Assembly: GCF_022385335.1 (NCBI RefSeq)
Contig: NZ_CP092431.1
Location: 2,666,001 to 2,730,000, forward strand
Length of the DNA stretch: 64,000 nt
Direction: 5' to 3'
Origin: Streptomyces deccanensis
GTDB lineage: Bacteria; Actinomycetota; Actinomycetes; Streptomycetales; Streptomycetaceae
Shown: one piece after another, positions 42,664 through 52,700 of the stretch
How the letters are laid out: each line of letters begins with the position of its first letter
How positions within the stretch are numbered: position 1 is the stretch's first letter
Position numbers and translations under genes: made by a program
Notes under the pieces: model-generated
Told to the model about the DNA's origin: nothing
The model's input: the letters and a program-made list of their open reading frames with translations, nothing else
Database searches by the model: none

Positions 42664-43674
42664 ATGGATCCGCTGCGTGCGCTCGTCCGTACGGCCCGGA
42701 TGGCGCGTCACACCTCACGGCTCGCCGTGGGGCTGCCGGCCGACGACGAGGTGCTGCTCGACGCCCCCGACGAGCGGCTCGGGCCCGCGCTGGTGGCGGC
42801 CGGCCGCGGTGACCACACCCCCGCGGCGAAACTGCTGGCGACCACCCGGGAGGCCGCCGAGTGGGAGAACCGCGACCGGTACGCGCTGCGGCTGGCCGCG
42901 TTCGCCCACGCGCGCGACGCGTGGCTGCGGACCTGGCACCGGGCCGCCCCGCACGACCCGGACCTCCTGCTGGTCAGGGCCGAACTGGCGGTGGCCCGCG
43001 GCTGGCGCTCCCCCGCCCGGGCCGAACTGCTGCGCGAGGCCGGCCCGTTGATCACGGCGGCGGCCGAGGGCGAGCCGCGCGATCCGGTGCCCTGGCGGAT
43101 CGCGCTCGACCACGCCCGGGGCACCGGGCTCGACCACACCGGCTTCGAGCGGCTGTGGACGGAGGCGGTCCGCCGCTCACCGCACCACTACGGCTGTCAT
43201 GTCTCGGCCCTGAAGTACCTGTCCGCCGCGTGGTACGGCTCGCACCGCGAGTGCTTCGACTTCGCCGAGCGGGCCGCCGAGGACGCGCTCCCCGGGTCCC
43301 TCGTCCGGGCCCTGCCGATGCGGGCGGCCTTCGCGTACCTCGCCGACGGCGGCGGGGCCGCGATCCCCCGCGCGCGGCTGGACGGGGCGGCGGACGGCGC
43401 GATCGCGCTCTCCGCCGAGTACGGCCCCGGCGACCCGTGGCCGGCCGAGGTACGCAACCTCCTGACCTACGTCCTGGTCCGGCTGGAACGCTGGTCCGAC
43501 GCCCTGGCCCAGCTGCGCATGATCGGCCCGTACGCCACGTCGTTCCCCTGGGACCGGGTGTCGGACGATCCGCTGGGCCAATTCCTCCAGCTGCGGGACG
43601 GCGTACGGCTGGAGGTGGCGTGCTCGATCCCGCTGCGCGCACGGCCGAAGAGGCCCGAGCGGGGCGAAGGGTAG
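42664..43674 (+). CDS. Hypothetical TPR-like helical protein
   Basis: The 336-aa protein is made of amphipathic helices with Ala/Arg/Leu-rich content (RDAWLRTWHRAAPHDPDLLLVRAELAVARGWR and HYGCHVSALKYLSAAWYGSHRECFDFAERAAEDALPG), like DUF4034/TPR-type repeats. No catalytic motif or signal peptide is visible. The ATG at 42664 is preceded by AGGGGGG; a GTG at 42604 is in frame and would add 20 residues. It stands alone before the LON-domain gene. The function is unknown. Confidence 0.65.
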   Translation: MDPLRALVRTARMARHTSRLAVGLPADDEVLLDAPDERLGPALVAAGRGDHTPAAKLLATTREAAEWENRDRYALRLAAFAHARDAWLRTWHRAAPHDPDLLLVRAELAVARGWRSPARAELLREAGPLITAAAEGEPRDPVPWRIALDHARGTGLDHTGFERLWTEAVRRSPHHYGCHVSALKYLSAAWYGSHRECFDFAERAAEDALPGSLVRALPMRAAFAYLADGGGAAIPRARLDGAADGAIALSAEYGPGDPWPAEVRNLLTYVLVRLERWSDALAQLRMIGPYATSFPWDRVSDDPLGQFLQLRDGVRLEVACSIPLRARPKRPERGEG

Positions 43675-43744
43675 CTCCCGGCGGAGGTCACCAAACGAGT
43701 ACGGACGAACGCGTGCGCCCCGACGACCATTAGGCTCTGGCCTC

Positions 43745-44485
43745 GTGACCACCGTCCGGCTGCCGCTCTTCCCCCTGAACTCGGTGTTGTACCCGGGGCT
43801 CGTGCTTCCTCTGAACATCTTCGAGGAGCGCTATCGCGCCATGATGCGCGAGTTGCTGAAGACCCCCGAGGACCAACCCCGCCGCTTCGCCGTGGTCGCC
43901 ATCCGCGACGGCCACGAGGTCGCGCCGAGCGCCCCCGGCATGCCGGATCCGACCGCGCTGCCCGACCGGGGTCCCACGGCGGGCTTCGGCGAGGAACCGA
44001 CGAAGGCGTTCCACTCCGTGGGCTGCATCGCGGACGCGGCCACCATCCGGGAGCGCGACAACGGCACGTACGAGGTCCTCGCGACGGGTACCACCCGCGT
44101 GCGCCTGCGCTCGGTGGACACCACGGGTCCGTTCCTGGTGGCGGACCTGGAGGAGCTGCCGGAGGAGCCGGGCGACGAGGCGGGCGCGCTCGCCGAGGGT
44201 GTCCTGCGGGCGTTCCGCCAGTACCAGAAGCGGCTCGCGGGCGCCCGGGAGCGCTCGCTGTCGACGGGTGCGGACCTGCCCGACGAGCCGGCCGTCGTCT
44301 CGTACCTGGTCGCGGCGGCGATGATGCTCGACACGCCCGCCAAGCAGCGGCTCCTCCAGGCCCCCGACACGGCGTCCCGGCTGCGTGACGAGCTGAAACT
44401 CCTGCGCGCCGAGTCCGCGATCATCCGTAGTCTGCCGTCGTTGCCCGCGTCGGAGCTGACGCGGGGACCGACGAGCCTCAACTGA
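43745..44485 (+). CDS. LON N-terminal (substrate-binding) domain protein
   Basis: The 246-aa protein begins RLPLFPLNSVLYPGLVLPLNIFEERYRAMM, the classic LON substrate-binding start, continues with YEVLATGTTRVRLRSV, and ends in helices. The ATPase and protease domains of Lon are missing, so it is a stand-alone LAN domain as in many actinobacteria. The role is not known. It uses a GTG start and precedes a ybaK-like gene by 17 bases; the two are probably co-transcribed. Confidence 0.88.
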   Translation: MTTVRLPLFPLNSVLYPGLVLPLNIFEERYRAMMRELLKTPEDQPRRFAVVAIRDGHEVAPSAPGMPDPTALPDRGPTAGFGEEPTKAFHSVGCIADAATIRERDNGTYEVLATGTTRVRLRSVDTTGPFLVADLEELPEEPGDEAGALAEGVLRAFRQYQKRLAGARERSLSTGADLPDEPAVVSYLVAAAMMLDTPAKQRLLQAPDTASRLRDELKLLRAESAIIRSLPSLPASELTRGPTSLN

Positions 44486-44502
44486 CGCACACGAGAAGGC
44501 CG

Positions 44503-45003
44503 ATGGCGAAGAAGTCGAAGAAGCAGCAGGCGGGCGGCACACCGGCGACGGTGGCCCTGACGGCGGCGGGCGTGGAGTACACCGTGCACGCCTACGAGCA
44601 CGATCCGGCGCATCCCTCCTACGGCGAGGAGGCGGCCGAGGCGATGGGCGTGTCGCCCGAGCGGGTCTTCAAGACCCTGGTGGCGGAGGTCGACGGCGCG
44701 CTCGTGGTGGCTGTCGTGCCGGTGGCGGGCTCGCTGGACCTGAAGTCGCTGGCGACGGCGGTCGGCGGCAAGCGGGCGGCGATGGCCGACCCCACGCTCG
44801 CGGAGCGCACGACGGGCTATGTGCGGGGCGGGATCTCCCCCCTCGGCCAGCGCAAGCGCCTGCGCACGGTGCTGGACGCGTCGGCGGACGCGCACGACAC
44901 GATCTGCGTCTCGGCCGGGCGGCGGGGCCTGGAGGTCGAACTGTCCCCGGGTGACCTCGCGAAGCTCACGGCGGCGGTGTCCGCGCGGATCGCTCGCGCG
45001 TGA
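44503..45003 (+). CDS. ybaK: Cys-tRNA(Pro)/Cys-tRNA(Cys) deacylase, YbaK/EbsC family
   Basis: The 166-aa protein clears mischarged tRNA(Pro). The catalytic lysine region ERVFKTLVAEVDG (about residues 53-65), GGKRAAMADP and TGYVRGGISPLGQRKRL are all present. A short basic N terminus (MAKKSKKQQ) precedes the fold. It overlaps nothing and is followed by the repeat copy B. Confidence 0.9.
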   Translation: MAKKSKKQQAGGTPATVALTAAGVEYTVHAYEHDPAHPSYGEEAAEAMGVSPERVFKTLVAEVDGALVVAVVPVAGSLDLKSLATAVGGKRAAMADPTLAERTTGYVRGGISPLGQRKRLRTVLDASADAHDTICVSAGRRGLEVELSPGDLAKLTAAVSARIARA

Positions 45004-45040
45004 CGTTCGGGGGGCGGCGCGTTCTCGGCTGCCGGCCCGG

Positions 45041-45156
45041 TGGGGCTTCTCGCGCAGTTCCCCGCGCCCCTAAAAGCACCAGGCCCTGCGGGCCTGAAAA
45101 GCAGGGGGCGCAGCCCCTGCTTTTCAGGGGCGCGGGGAACTGCGCGAGAAGCCCCA
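45041..45156. repeat. Palindromic intergenic element, copy B
   Basis: The 31-base outer arms (45041-45071 and 45126-45156) are perfect inverted copies. The interior matches the reverse complement of the interior in copy A with very few changes. Flanks GCCCGG on the left and CTCACCCGCACCC on the right match copy A in the same orientation. It lies between two convergent genes and would form a long terminator-like hairpin. Confidence 0.85.
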
Positions 45157-45210
45157 CTCACCCGCACCCGCCGACGCACCCGAACCCCCGAGCTATCAGG
45201 CGCCCGGAAA

Positions 45211-45891
45211 TCACACCACCGGCGCGCCGTACCCGTCCTTCCCCGGCTCGGACTCGAACGGCTCGGGATCACGCGGTCCGAACAGCGCCGTCAATCCGAG
45301 GTGCACCAACAACGCGGCAAACGGCCACGCCAACAACGCCCCCTTCGCCGCGAGCTTCAGCGGCGCCGAGAACGTCACCCCCTGCCCGACCTCCTTCGCC
45401 CGCGCGGCGACATCGGTCCCGGGCCCGAGCCACACCCCGAGCCGCCATGCCACCACGGCCCCGAGCAGCCCGCCGATCAAGAGCCCCACGGTGAGCGGCA
45501 CCCCGCCACGCCGGCGCAGCAGGAAGACGACGAGCCCGCTGAGCGCCCCCGCGCCCAGGGCCAGCAGTGTGAACGTCCCGTCGACACCCACGGCCTGCTC
45601 GCCCTCGGTGTCCTTGAAGTAGACGGCCGAGCCGTCGGAGACGAGCGGCACGTGCGGCGCGAGCCACCACCACAGGACACCCAGCAGCGCGCCACCGAGC
45701 AGCGCCATGACCACGGTGACGACGGCGGCCTCGATCACCTCGGTCCTGAGCCCGGGGCCGGCCGGCTTCTCCGGCTTCTCCGGCCCGTACCAGGGTTCCG
45801 CCCCGCCCCCACCGCTGGTGGGCGGCGGAGCCCACGGGTCGTTCGGGGACTGGTCGTGCGGCGGCGGTGGAGGAGTCAACGGTGCGGTCAC
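45211..45891 (-). CDS. Membrane protein, DUF2567-like
   Basis: The 226-aa protein has a Pro-rich cytoplasmic N terminus (MTAPLTPPPPPHDQSPNDPW), then four membrane helices, with an extracellular segment (PHVPLVSDGSAVYFKDTEGE) between the first two. It resembles actinobacterial DUF2567 proteins. No function is known. It follows the ABC permease by 34 bases and may share its transcript. The GTG start has a weak ribosome site. Confidence 0.72.
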   Translation of the reverse strand: MTAPLTPPPPPHDQSPNDPWAPPPTSGGGGAEPWYGPEKPEKPAGPGLRTEVIEAAVVTVVMALLGGALLGVLWWWLAPHVPLVSDGSAVYFKDTEGEQAVGVDGTFTLLALGAGALSGLVVFLLRRRGGVPLTVGLLIGGLLGAVVAWRLGVWLGPGTDVAARAKEVGQGVTFSAPLKLAAKGALLAWPFAALLVHLGLTALFGPRDPEPFESEPGKDGYGAPVV

Positions 45892-45925
45892 TCTGCCATC
45901 GTGCCAGGCCCGCCCGCGCGCCGCG

Positions 45926-46786
45926 TCACCGGACGGCGGCCCGCCGGTACGCCCAGGTGGCGACGGCGAGCGAGACGACGCCGACCCCCGCGCACACGGC
46001 GAGGTTCCCGAGCACGAACGCCCAGTCGGGGTTCGGCCCGAACGTCCGCGCGAAAGCCTCCACGCCGTACGTCGACGGCAGCAGGTCCCGGGCGAACTGG
46101 ACGAAGCCCGGCATCCGGTCGGCCGGCAGCACGCCCAGCAGCAGCGCCGCCGACATGCCGAGCTGTCCCAGCACGGTGGCCAGTTCCGGGCGCGGGGCGA
46201 GCAGCCCCAGCGCGGCGCCCAGGCCGGCGAGCGCGGCCCCGGCGAGCGGGATCACGGCGGCGAGCACCCAGAGGTGGGTCAGCGGCAGCCCGAAGAGCAC
46301 ACAGCCGAAGACGGCGGTCACGACGGTGCCCGGCACGGTGAAGGAGGCGTACGCCCCCGCCGCGCCCAGCACCACGGCCGCCGGCGGGACGGGCAGGGTC
46401 GCGTAGTGGTCGAGCCCGCCGCTGGACCGCAGCTGCCCGAAGTACTGGGCCAGCAGGTTCAGGGCGACGAACGCGACGACGAGCACCGACGAACCGGCGA
46501 CCACGGCGTGCGCCTCGGCGCCGCCGTCCACCACCCCGCGCATCAGGATCATGATCCCGATCGACTGGAAGGTGGCGACGAACAGCAGCGGGATCCGCGC
46601 GACCCGCGCCCGGGACAGCTGCGCCCGGTACACCGCGCAGAGCGACGGCCACAGGCGCGCGCGGGGCCCGAGCTCGGCGGCTCCGCGCGCCACGCGCTCC
46701 TCCACCGCCAGGGCCTTGCCCGGCAGGATCTCGGCGGGTACGACACTCACGTCGAGCTGCTCCTCATCGCTTCGGCTGTCGCCCAT
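45926..46786 (-). CDS. ABC-2 type transporter permease
   Basis: The 286-aa protein has an N-terminal cytoplasmic helix and six membrane helices with typical ABC-2 permease spacing (FVALNLLAQYFGQLRSSGGLDHYATLPVPPAAVVLGAA, then STYGVEAFARTFG before the last helix). It forms an exporter with the ATPase encoded 70 bases upstream. The substrate may be a drug, lipid or peptide and is not revealed. Confidence 0.88.
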   Translation of the reverse strand: MGDSRSDEEQLDVSVVPAEILPGKALAVEERVARGAAELGPRARLWPSLCAVYRAQLSRARVARIPLLFVATFQSIGIMILMRGVVDGGAEAHAVVAGSSVLVVAFVALNLLAQYFGQLRSSGGLDHYATLPVPPAAVVLGAAGAYASFTVPGTVVTAVFGCVLFGLPLTHLWVLAAVIPLAGAALAGLGAALGLLAPRPELATVLGQLGMSAALLLGVLPADRMPGFVQFARDLLPSTYGVEAFARTFGPNPDWAFVLGNLAVCAGVGVVSLAVATWAYRRAAVR

Positions 46787-46856
46787 TGTCGTACGGCTGC
46801 GGCTGCCCCGTCGTTCACCTGCGCACCGACTGTTCTCCGGCTCACGCCCGCGTCCC

Positions 46857-47882
46857 TCACCCCTTGACCAGTCCCTGCACGCTGCCCGCGCTGCCGCCGA
46901 GCGCGAGGTAGACGTCCTCCAGGCTCGGGGTGGCGAGGGTGAAGTCGTCGAGCGCCACGAAGGCGGCGCCCCCGGTCACGGTGGCCACCACGGCGCGCGC
47001 CTCCTCGGGTGCGAGCCGGAGCGTCCAGCGGCGCCCGGACTCCACCGCGCGCGGGCGCAGGACCGCGACCTCGGGCACGTCCAGCGGGGCCTTCTCCCGC
47101 CACACCAGGTCGACCCGCACCTCGCCCGCGACCTGCTCCTTCAGCCCGGCCGGCGTGTCGCAGGCGATGACCCGGCCGTGGTCGAGGACGGCGACCCGGT
47201 CGAGCACGGTCTCGGCCTCGATGACGTTGTGGGTGACCAGCAGGACGGTGGTGCCGGACTCGGCGCGCCGCCGGTCGACGGCGGCCCACACGGCGCGCCG
47301 GGCCACCGGGTCCATTCCGCTGGTGGGCTCGTCGAGCACGAGCAGCGGGCGCTCCCCGACGAGCGCGGTGGCGAAGCAGGCGAGCCGCCGCTGACCGCCG
47401 GACAGCTTCTTCAGCGGCCGCGCGGCGAGCCCGGTCAGCCCCAGCTCCTCCAGCACCGCGTCCCGCTCGGCCCGCGCCCGCCGTACGTCCAGCCCGCGCA
47501 GCCGTCCGGTGGTCTCGGCGGCGAGCGCCACGGTCAGCTCGTCGAGGGCGGTGGACTCCTGCCCCAGGTAGGCGAGGATCCGCGCGGCCCGCTCCGGGTG
47601 CCGCACGATGTCGTGGCCCAGGATCTCGACGGTGCCGTCGTCGGGCCGCATCAGCCCGGTCAGCTGTCGTACGAGTGTGGTCTTGCCGGCCCCGTTGGGC
47701 CCCAGCAGCCCGAAGATCTCCCCGCGCCGGACCTCGAGCGCCACCGCGTCGTTGGCCCGCACCTCGGGAGTCGCCGGCGTCCCGCGCCGTCCCCGGGTCG
47801 CCGGATAGGTCTTGGTGAGCCCCCGCACAGCGCACACGACATCCCCACCATGCCGGACCGCCTGTGCCGTACGCGTACTCAC
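46857..47882 (-). CDS. ABC-2 type exporter ATP-binding protein
   Basis: The 341-aa ATPase has Walker A GPNGAGKTTL, Q-loop LAYLGQE, signature LSGGQRRLAC, Walker B LLVLDEPTSG and the H-loop VTHNVIEAE. A C-terminal domain of about 100 residues follows, as in DrrA-like exporters. An insertion after the first strand (RGRRGTPATPEVRAND) is slightly unusual. The GTG at 47882 is preferred; one at 47930 would add 16 residues. The permease is downstream. Confidence 0.92.
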   Translation of the reverse strand: MSTRTAQAVRHGGDVVCAVRGLTKTYPATRGRRGTPATPEVRANDAVALEVRRGEIFGLLGPNGAGKTTLVRQLTGLMRPDDGTVEILGHDIVRHPERAARILAYLGQESTALDELTVALAAETTGRLRGLDVRRARAERDAVLEELGLTGLAARPLKKLSGGQRRLACFATALVGERPLLVLDEPTSGMDPVARRAVWAAVDRRRAESGTTVLLVTHNVIEAETVLDRVAVLDHGRVIACDTPAGLKEQVAGEVRVDLVWREKAPLDVPEVAVLRPRAVESGRRWTLRLAPEEARAVVATVTGGAAFVALDDFTLATPSLEDVYLALGGSAGSVQGLVKG

Positions 47883-47946
47883 GAGGGACGAGCCTACGGG
47901 GTCCGGGGGGCCATCCCGTCTCCGGGGCACTGCAGCGCGCCCCGTC

Positions 47947-47974
47947 AGGGGCGCGGGGAACTGCGCGACCAGCC
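47947..47974. repeat. Half-copy of the palindromic element
   Basis: One outer arm of the repeat (GGGGCGCGGGGAACTGCGCG followed by ACCAGCC) occurs alone, without its partner. It uses the ACCAGCC variant, as in the left arm of copy A. It stands between the divergently placed ATPase start and the NYN gene stop. Confidence 0.7.
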
Positions 47975-48027
47975 AGAATCAACCCGCAGTCGCCCGAAAA
48001 CAGTCAGCCCCGGCCCGTGAGGCGCCC

Positions 48028-49251
48028 TTACCGCTCCCCCGCCGGCGCGTGCTCCACCCCGGTCCGCACATCGATCTCCCGCCAGAACCCGGCCCTGATC
48101 GCGTACCGGTCGTGCTCGTCGATCTGATCGTCCTTGTGCGCCAGCAGCCCGAACCGCGCCGCGTACCGCAGCAGCTCCCCGTCCACCCGGTGCGGCACCC
48201 TCGGATACATCCCCGACAGCTTCTGCAGATGCGACTGATCGGTCAGCCGGGCCATCCACCGCCGGGCGAACACCTGTCCGACCTCGAAGGGATCGCCGCC
48301 CACGGTCGTGATGTCCTCCTCCCGGTCGGCCCACCGCTGCTCCGCCGTCGTCAGCTGCGCCAGCGTCGGCATCGCCGCGGCCTCCGGCGGCTCCGCCGCG
48401 CCCCCGGGCCGGTCCACCCAGCCCTTGTCGGAGGACCACCTGAGCGTGGCGGTGGCCGGGTGCTGCACGGCGTGCGCCCCGGGCCCGCGCATCGCCGCGA
48501 GATCCTTCGGCGTCGGTACGCCCTTGGGGGCGGACGCCCGTTCCTCGCTGCCGTTGCGCGCGGCGCCGGCCGCCGAGGCGTGCTCGGGGTCTCCGGGCGC
48601 CCGCTCGGCGGCCGCCGCGAGCGCCGACTCGGGCAGCGGGGCCGACAGGATCGCGGCGATCTCCGGCCGCGGCACCGGCTGGGGCGCGCAGACCCCGCCG
48701 AGGTCCTTGGCCCGTACGGCCTTGGTGATCCACATCCGGTCGAGCACCCGCCGCTCGTCGGCCTCGGCCACCAGGTCCTCGGACTGGTTGTAGTCGCCGT
48801 CGGCGGCCTGGACGGCCCACAGGTGGACGGCGACGCCGTGCTCCTTGGCGGCCATCATGCCGGGCAGCAGGTCCCCGTCGCCGGTCACGAGGACCACGTC
48901 GGAGCAGGCGCGGTTGCGGGCCAGTTCGGTCAGTTCGGCGTGCATGGCGGCGTCCACGCCCTTCTGCGCCCAGCGCCCGTCGCTGCGGGTCAGCGCGCCC
49001 AGCCGGACGGTCACCCGGGGCATCACGCGCAGCCGGCGGTGCTCGGGCTGCGGAACGCGGTCGGGGGCGCCGTCGAACCAGTAGATGCGCAGCAACGGCC
49101 GTTCGGTGTCGGCCTCGGCGCGCTCGCGCAGCCCCTGGATGAGGGCGGCGTGATCTACGGTGATGCGGGAGCGGGAGGGTTCCCCGGCGAGGAGGCTGGC
49201 GGCCGCGCCGAGCAGATACCCGGCGTCCACCAGGACGATGCAGCGGTCCAC
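48028..49251 (-). CDS. NYN-domain (PIN-like) putative ribonuclease
   Basis: The 407-aa protein starts with an NYN domain: IVLVDAGYLLG, QKGVDAAMHAELTELA and VVLVTGDGDLLPG give the set of Asp residues used by PIN/NYN nucleases, and GVAVHLWAVQ and YNQSEDLVAEAD complete the fold (to residue 170). A linker rich in Ala, Glu and Pro follows, then a C-terminal helical domain (LTTAEQRWADREEDI...GQVFARRWMARLTDQ) that may bind nucleic acid. RNA cleavage is inferred. I prefer the GTG at 49251, since AGAGG is well placed; the GTG at 49260 abuts it. Confidence 0.8.
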   Translation of the reverse strand: MDRCIVLVDAGYLLGAAASLLAGEPSRSRITVDHAALIQGLRERAEADTERPLLRIYWFDGAPDRVPQPEHRRLRVMPRVTVRLGALTRSDGRWAQKGVDAAMHAELTELARNRACSDVVLVTGDGDLLPGMMAAKEHGVAVHLWAVQAADGDYNQSEDLVAEADERRVLDRMWITKAVRAKDLGGVCAPQPVPRPEIAAILSAPLPESALAAAAERAPGDPEHASAAGAARNGSEERASAPKGVPTPKDLAAMRGPGAHAVQHPATATLRWSSDKGWVDRPGGAAEPPEAAAMPTLAQLTTAEQRWADREEDITTVGGDPFEVGQVFARRWMARLTDQSHLQKLSGMYPRVPHRVDGELLRYAARFGLLAHKDDQIDEHDRYAIRAGFWREIDVRTGVEHAPAGER

Positions 49252-49495
49252 GCGATCCACCCTCTTTCCGGGAGGTTTGCTTCGGGCTTCCTTCGAGTCT
49301 GCCCGACCGCGCGGAGGTTAACGGCCGGAACTCGATCTTCGGCGTGGCGTATCCGGGCGCGCGCCCCCTCTGCCACGGCCCGCGGTCGGACAACTCTCGT
49401 CACGGACGGTGATTTTCCGAAATGCGCACCTTGTCATGCTATGTGAGTCTGGTCGCGGCCCTGGCCCCTAGATCCCCCACAGGAGGCAGATCACC

Positions 49496-49660
49496 ATGGC
49501 CAAGAACAAGAAGCAGGACCGAAAGCAGCCCCAGTCCGAGCGTGGTCAGCAGCAGGCCCAGCAGTCCTCGCTGGAGACGCAGGCCGAGCAGCGCGCGACC
49601 CAGGTGACGCCCGGCGACATGGCCCGCAAGGGCCGGCAGAAGCGCTTCGGTCACAACTGA
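49496..49660 (+). CDS. 54-aa basic small protein
   Basis: A short gene (54 codons) begins MAKNKKQDRKQPQSERGQQQ and ends TPGDMARKGRQKRFGHN. It is rich in Lys, Arg and Gln, without membrane segments. AGGAGG nine bases before the ATG and a strong hairpin after the stop show that it is a real gene. The product is probably unfolded alone and may bind nucleic acid. Function is unknown; related short proteins are common in Streptomyces. Confidence 0.82.
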   Translation: MAKNKKQDRKQPQSERGQQQAQQSSLETQAEQRATQVTPGDMARKGRQKRFGHN

Positions 49661-49694
49661 CATCTGCGTAAAGGCTGTTGCAGCCCAGATACAC

Positions 49695-49730
49695 CGAGGG
49701 GCGCGTCCGGAAGACCGGATGCGCCCCTCG
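49695..49730. terminator. Hairpin terminator between the 54-aa gene and dnaE
   Basis: A 16-bp stem (49695-49710 with 49715-49730, one G-U pair) and a 4-base AAGA loop lie 35 bases after the small gene and 53 after the dnaE stop. It probably terminates both convergent transcripts. Confidence 0.75.
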
Positions 49731-49782
49731 CGCGTTCACGCCCGTCGAACCCCGAGTCGGTCCGGGGTCCGGCCGGGTCCGC

Positions 49783-52700
49783 TCAGCCTGCCAGGCAGGA
49801 GGGTCCGAGCAGTACCTTCAGGTCGCCGAACAGGGCCGGGTCGGGCTTGACCCGGTGCCGGTCGAGGCGGAGCACGGTCGTCTTCGTCGGGCCCTGGAGC
49901 CTGATCCGGACCTCGCTGTCGCCCTTGTGGTGGGTGAGGATCTCGCCGAGCCGGCTGACCATGGGCGGGGTGACGCGGGTCGCCGGGATGGTGAGGATCA
50001 CGGGCGCGTTGGTGCCCGCGTTCGACAGGTCGGGGACCTGCATCTCCATCGCGACCAGCCGCGGCACGTCCTCGCGCTTGTCGAGGCGGCCCTTGACGAA
50101 CACGACGGCGTCCTCGACGAGTTGCGTGGAGACGAGCTGGTAGGTCGCCGGGAAGAACATGCACTCGATGGAGCCGGCCAGGTCCTCGACGGTGGCGATG
50201 GCCCAGGCGTTGCCCTGCTTGGTCATCTTGCGCTGGAGGCCCGAGATGATGCCGCCGATGGTGACGACCGCGCCGTCCGCGTGCTCGCCGCCGGTGAGCT
50301 GGGCGATGCCCGCGTCGGCCTTGTCGGCGAGCACGTGCTCCAGACCGAAGAGGGGGTGGTCGGAGACGTAGAGACCGAGCATCTCCCGCTCCTGGGCGAG
50401 GAGATAGGTCTTGTCCCACTCCTCCGTGGTGAACTCCACGTCGAGCCCGAAGCCCGGCTCGCTGGTGTCGTCCTCGCCCATGCCGCCGAAGAGGTCGAAC
50501 TGGCCCTCGGCCTCCTTGCGCTTGACCGCTACCACGTTGTCGATCATCGGGTCGAAGTGCGCGGTGAGCCCCTTGCGGGTGTGCCCCATGGAGTCGAAGG
50601 CGCCCGCCTTGATCAGCGACTCCGTCGTCCGCTTGTTGCAGGCGACCGCCTCGACCTTGTCGAGGTAGTCCGGGAAGGAGGCGTACTTCCCCTTGGCCTT
50701 GCGGCTGCGGATGATCGACTCCACCACGTTCGTCCCGACGTTGCGGACGGCGGAGAGGCCGAAGAGGATCACGTCGTCGCCCTGGGCGGCGAAGTTCTGC
50801 TCGGACTCGTTGACGTTCGGCGGGAGCACCTTGATCTTCATGCGCCGGCACTCGTTGAGGTAGACCGCCGACTTGTCCTTGTCGTCCTTGACCGAGGTGA
50901 GCAGCGCGGCCATGTACTCGGCCGGGTAGTTGGCCTTGAGGTACGCCGTCCAGTAGGAGACCAGGCCGTACGCGGCGGAGTGGGCCTTGTTGAAGGCGTA
51001 GCCGGCGAACGGGACCAGTACGTCCCACAGGGCCTGGATGGCCTCGTCGCTGTAGCCGTTCTTCTTGGCGCCGGCCTGGAAGATGGTGAAGTTCTTCGCC
51101 AGTTCCTCGGGCTTCTTCTTGCCCATCACGCGGCGGAGGATGTCGGCCTCGCCGAGCGAGTACCCGGCGATGATCTGCGCCGCCTTCTGCACCTGCTCCT
51201 GGTACACGATCAGGCCGTAGGTGACCGCGAGGACCTCTTCGAGCGGCTCCTCCAGCTCCTTGTGGATCGGGGTGATCTCCTGGCGGCCGTTCTTGCGCTC
51301 GGCGTAGTTGATGTGCGAGTTCATGCCCATCGGGCCGGGCCGGTAGAGGGCCGAGACGGCGGAGATGTCCTCGAAGTTGTCGGGCTGCATCTGGCGGAGC
51401 AGCGAGCGCATGGGGCCGCCGTCGAACTGGAAGACGCCGAGCGTGTCGCCTCGGCAGAGCAGTTCGAAGGTCTTGGGGTCGTCCAGCGGGAGGGAGAGCA
51501 TCTCCAGGTCGATGCCCTTGTTGGCCTTCACCATCTTGATGGCGTCGTCCATGATCGTGAGGTTGCGCAGGCCGAGGAAGTCCATCTTCAGCAGGCCGAG
51601 CGACTCGCACTGCGGGTAGTCCCACTGGGTGATGGTCACGCCGTCGGTGTGCCGCACCCAGATCGGGGCGTGGTCGACGATGGGCTCGCTGGACATGATC
51701 ACGCCGGCGGCGTGCACACCCATCTGCCGGACCAGGCCCTCGACGCCCTTGGCGGTGTCGATGACCTTCTTCACGTCCGGTTCGTTCTCGTACATCGACC
51801 GGATCTCGCCCGCCTCGCTGTAGCGCGGGTGGGAGGGGTCGGTGATGCCGTTGAGGTCGATGCCCTTGCCGAGGACGTCGGCGGGCATGGCCTTGGTGAG
51901 CCGGTCGCCCATCGCGTACGGGTAGCCCAGCACGCGCGCGGAGTCCTTGATGGCGTTCTTCGCCTTGATCTTGCCGTAGGTGCCGATCATGGCGACCTTG
52001 TCGGCGCCGTACTTCTCCGTCACGTACCGGATCACCTCGACGCGCCTGCGCTCGTCGAAGTCGATGTCGACATCGGGCATGGAGATGCGCTCGGGGTTGA
52101 GGAACCGCTCGAAGATCAGGCCGTGCGGGATGGGGTCGAGGTCGGTGATGCCCATGGCGTACGCGACGATCGAGCCGGCCGCGGAGCCTCGGCCGGGGCC
52201 GACCGCGATGCCCTGCTTCTTGGCCCACATGATGAAGTCGGCGACCACGAGGAAGTAGCCCGGGAACCCCATCGAGATGATGGTGTCCATCTCGTACTCG
52301 ACCTGCTTCATGCGGTCGTCCGGGATGCCGTCCGGGAAGCGGCGGTGCATGCCGCGCATGGTCTCCTCGCGGAACCAGCTGACCTCCGTGTACCCCTCGG
52401 GGATGTCGAACTTCGGCATCAGGTTCTTCGCCTCGAACATGCCGCTGGTGTCGATCTGCTCGGCCACCAGCAGGGTGTTGGCGCAGCCCTCCTGCCAGGC
52501 GTCCGAGGAGTCGATGGCGTACATCTCGTCCGTGGACTTCAGGTAGTAGCCGGTGCCGTCGAACTTGAACCGGTCCGGGTCGGAGAGGTTCTTGCCGGTC
52601 TGGATGCACAGCAGCGCGTCGTGCGCGGTCGCCTCGTGCGCGTACGTGTAGTGCGAGTCGTTGGTGACCAGGGGCGGGATGCCGAGCTTCTTGCCGATCT

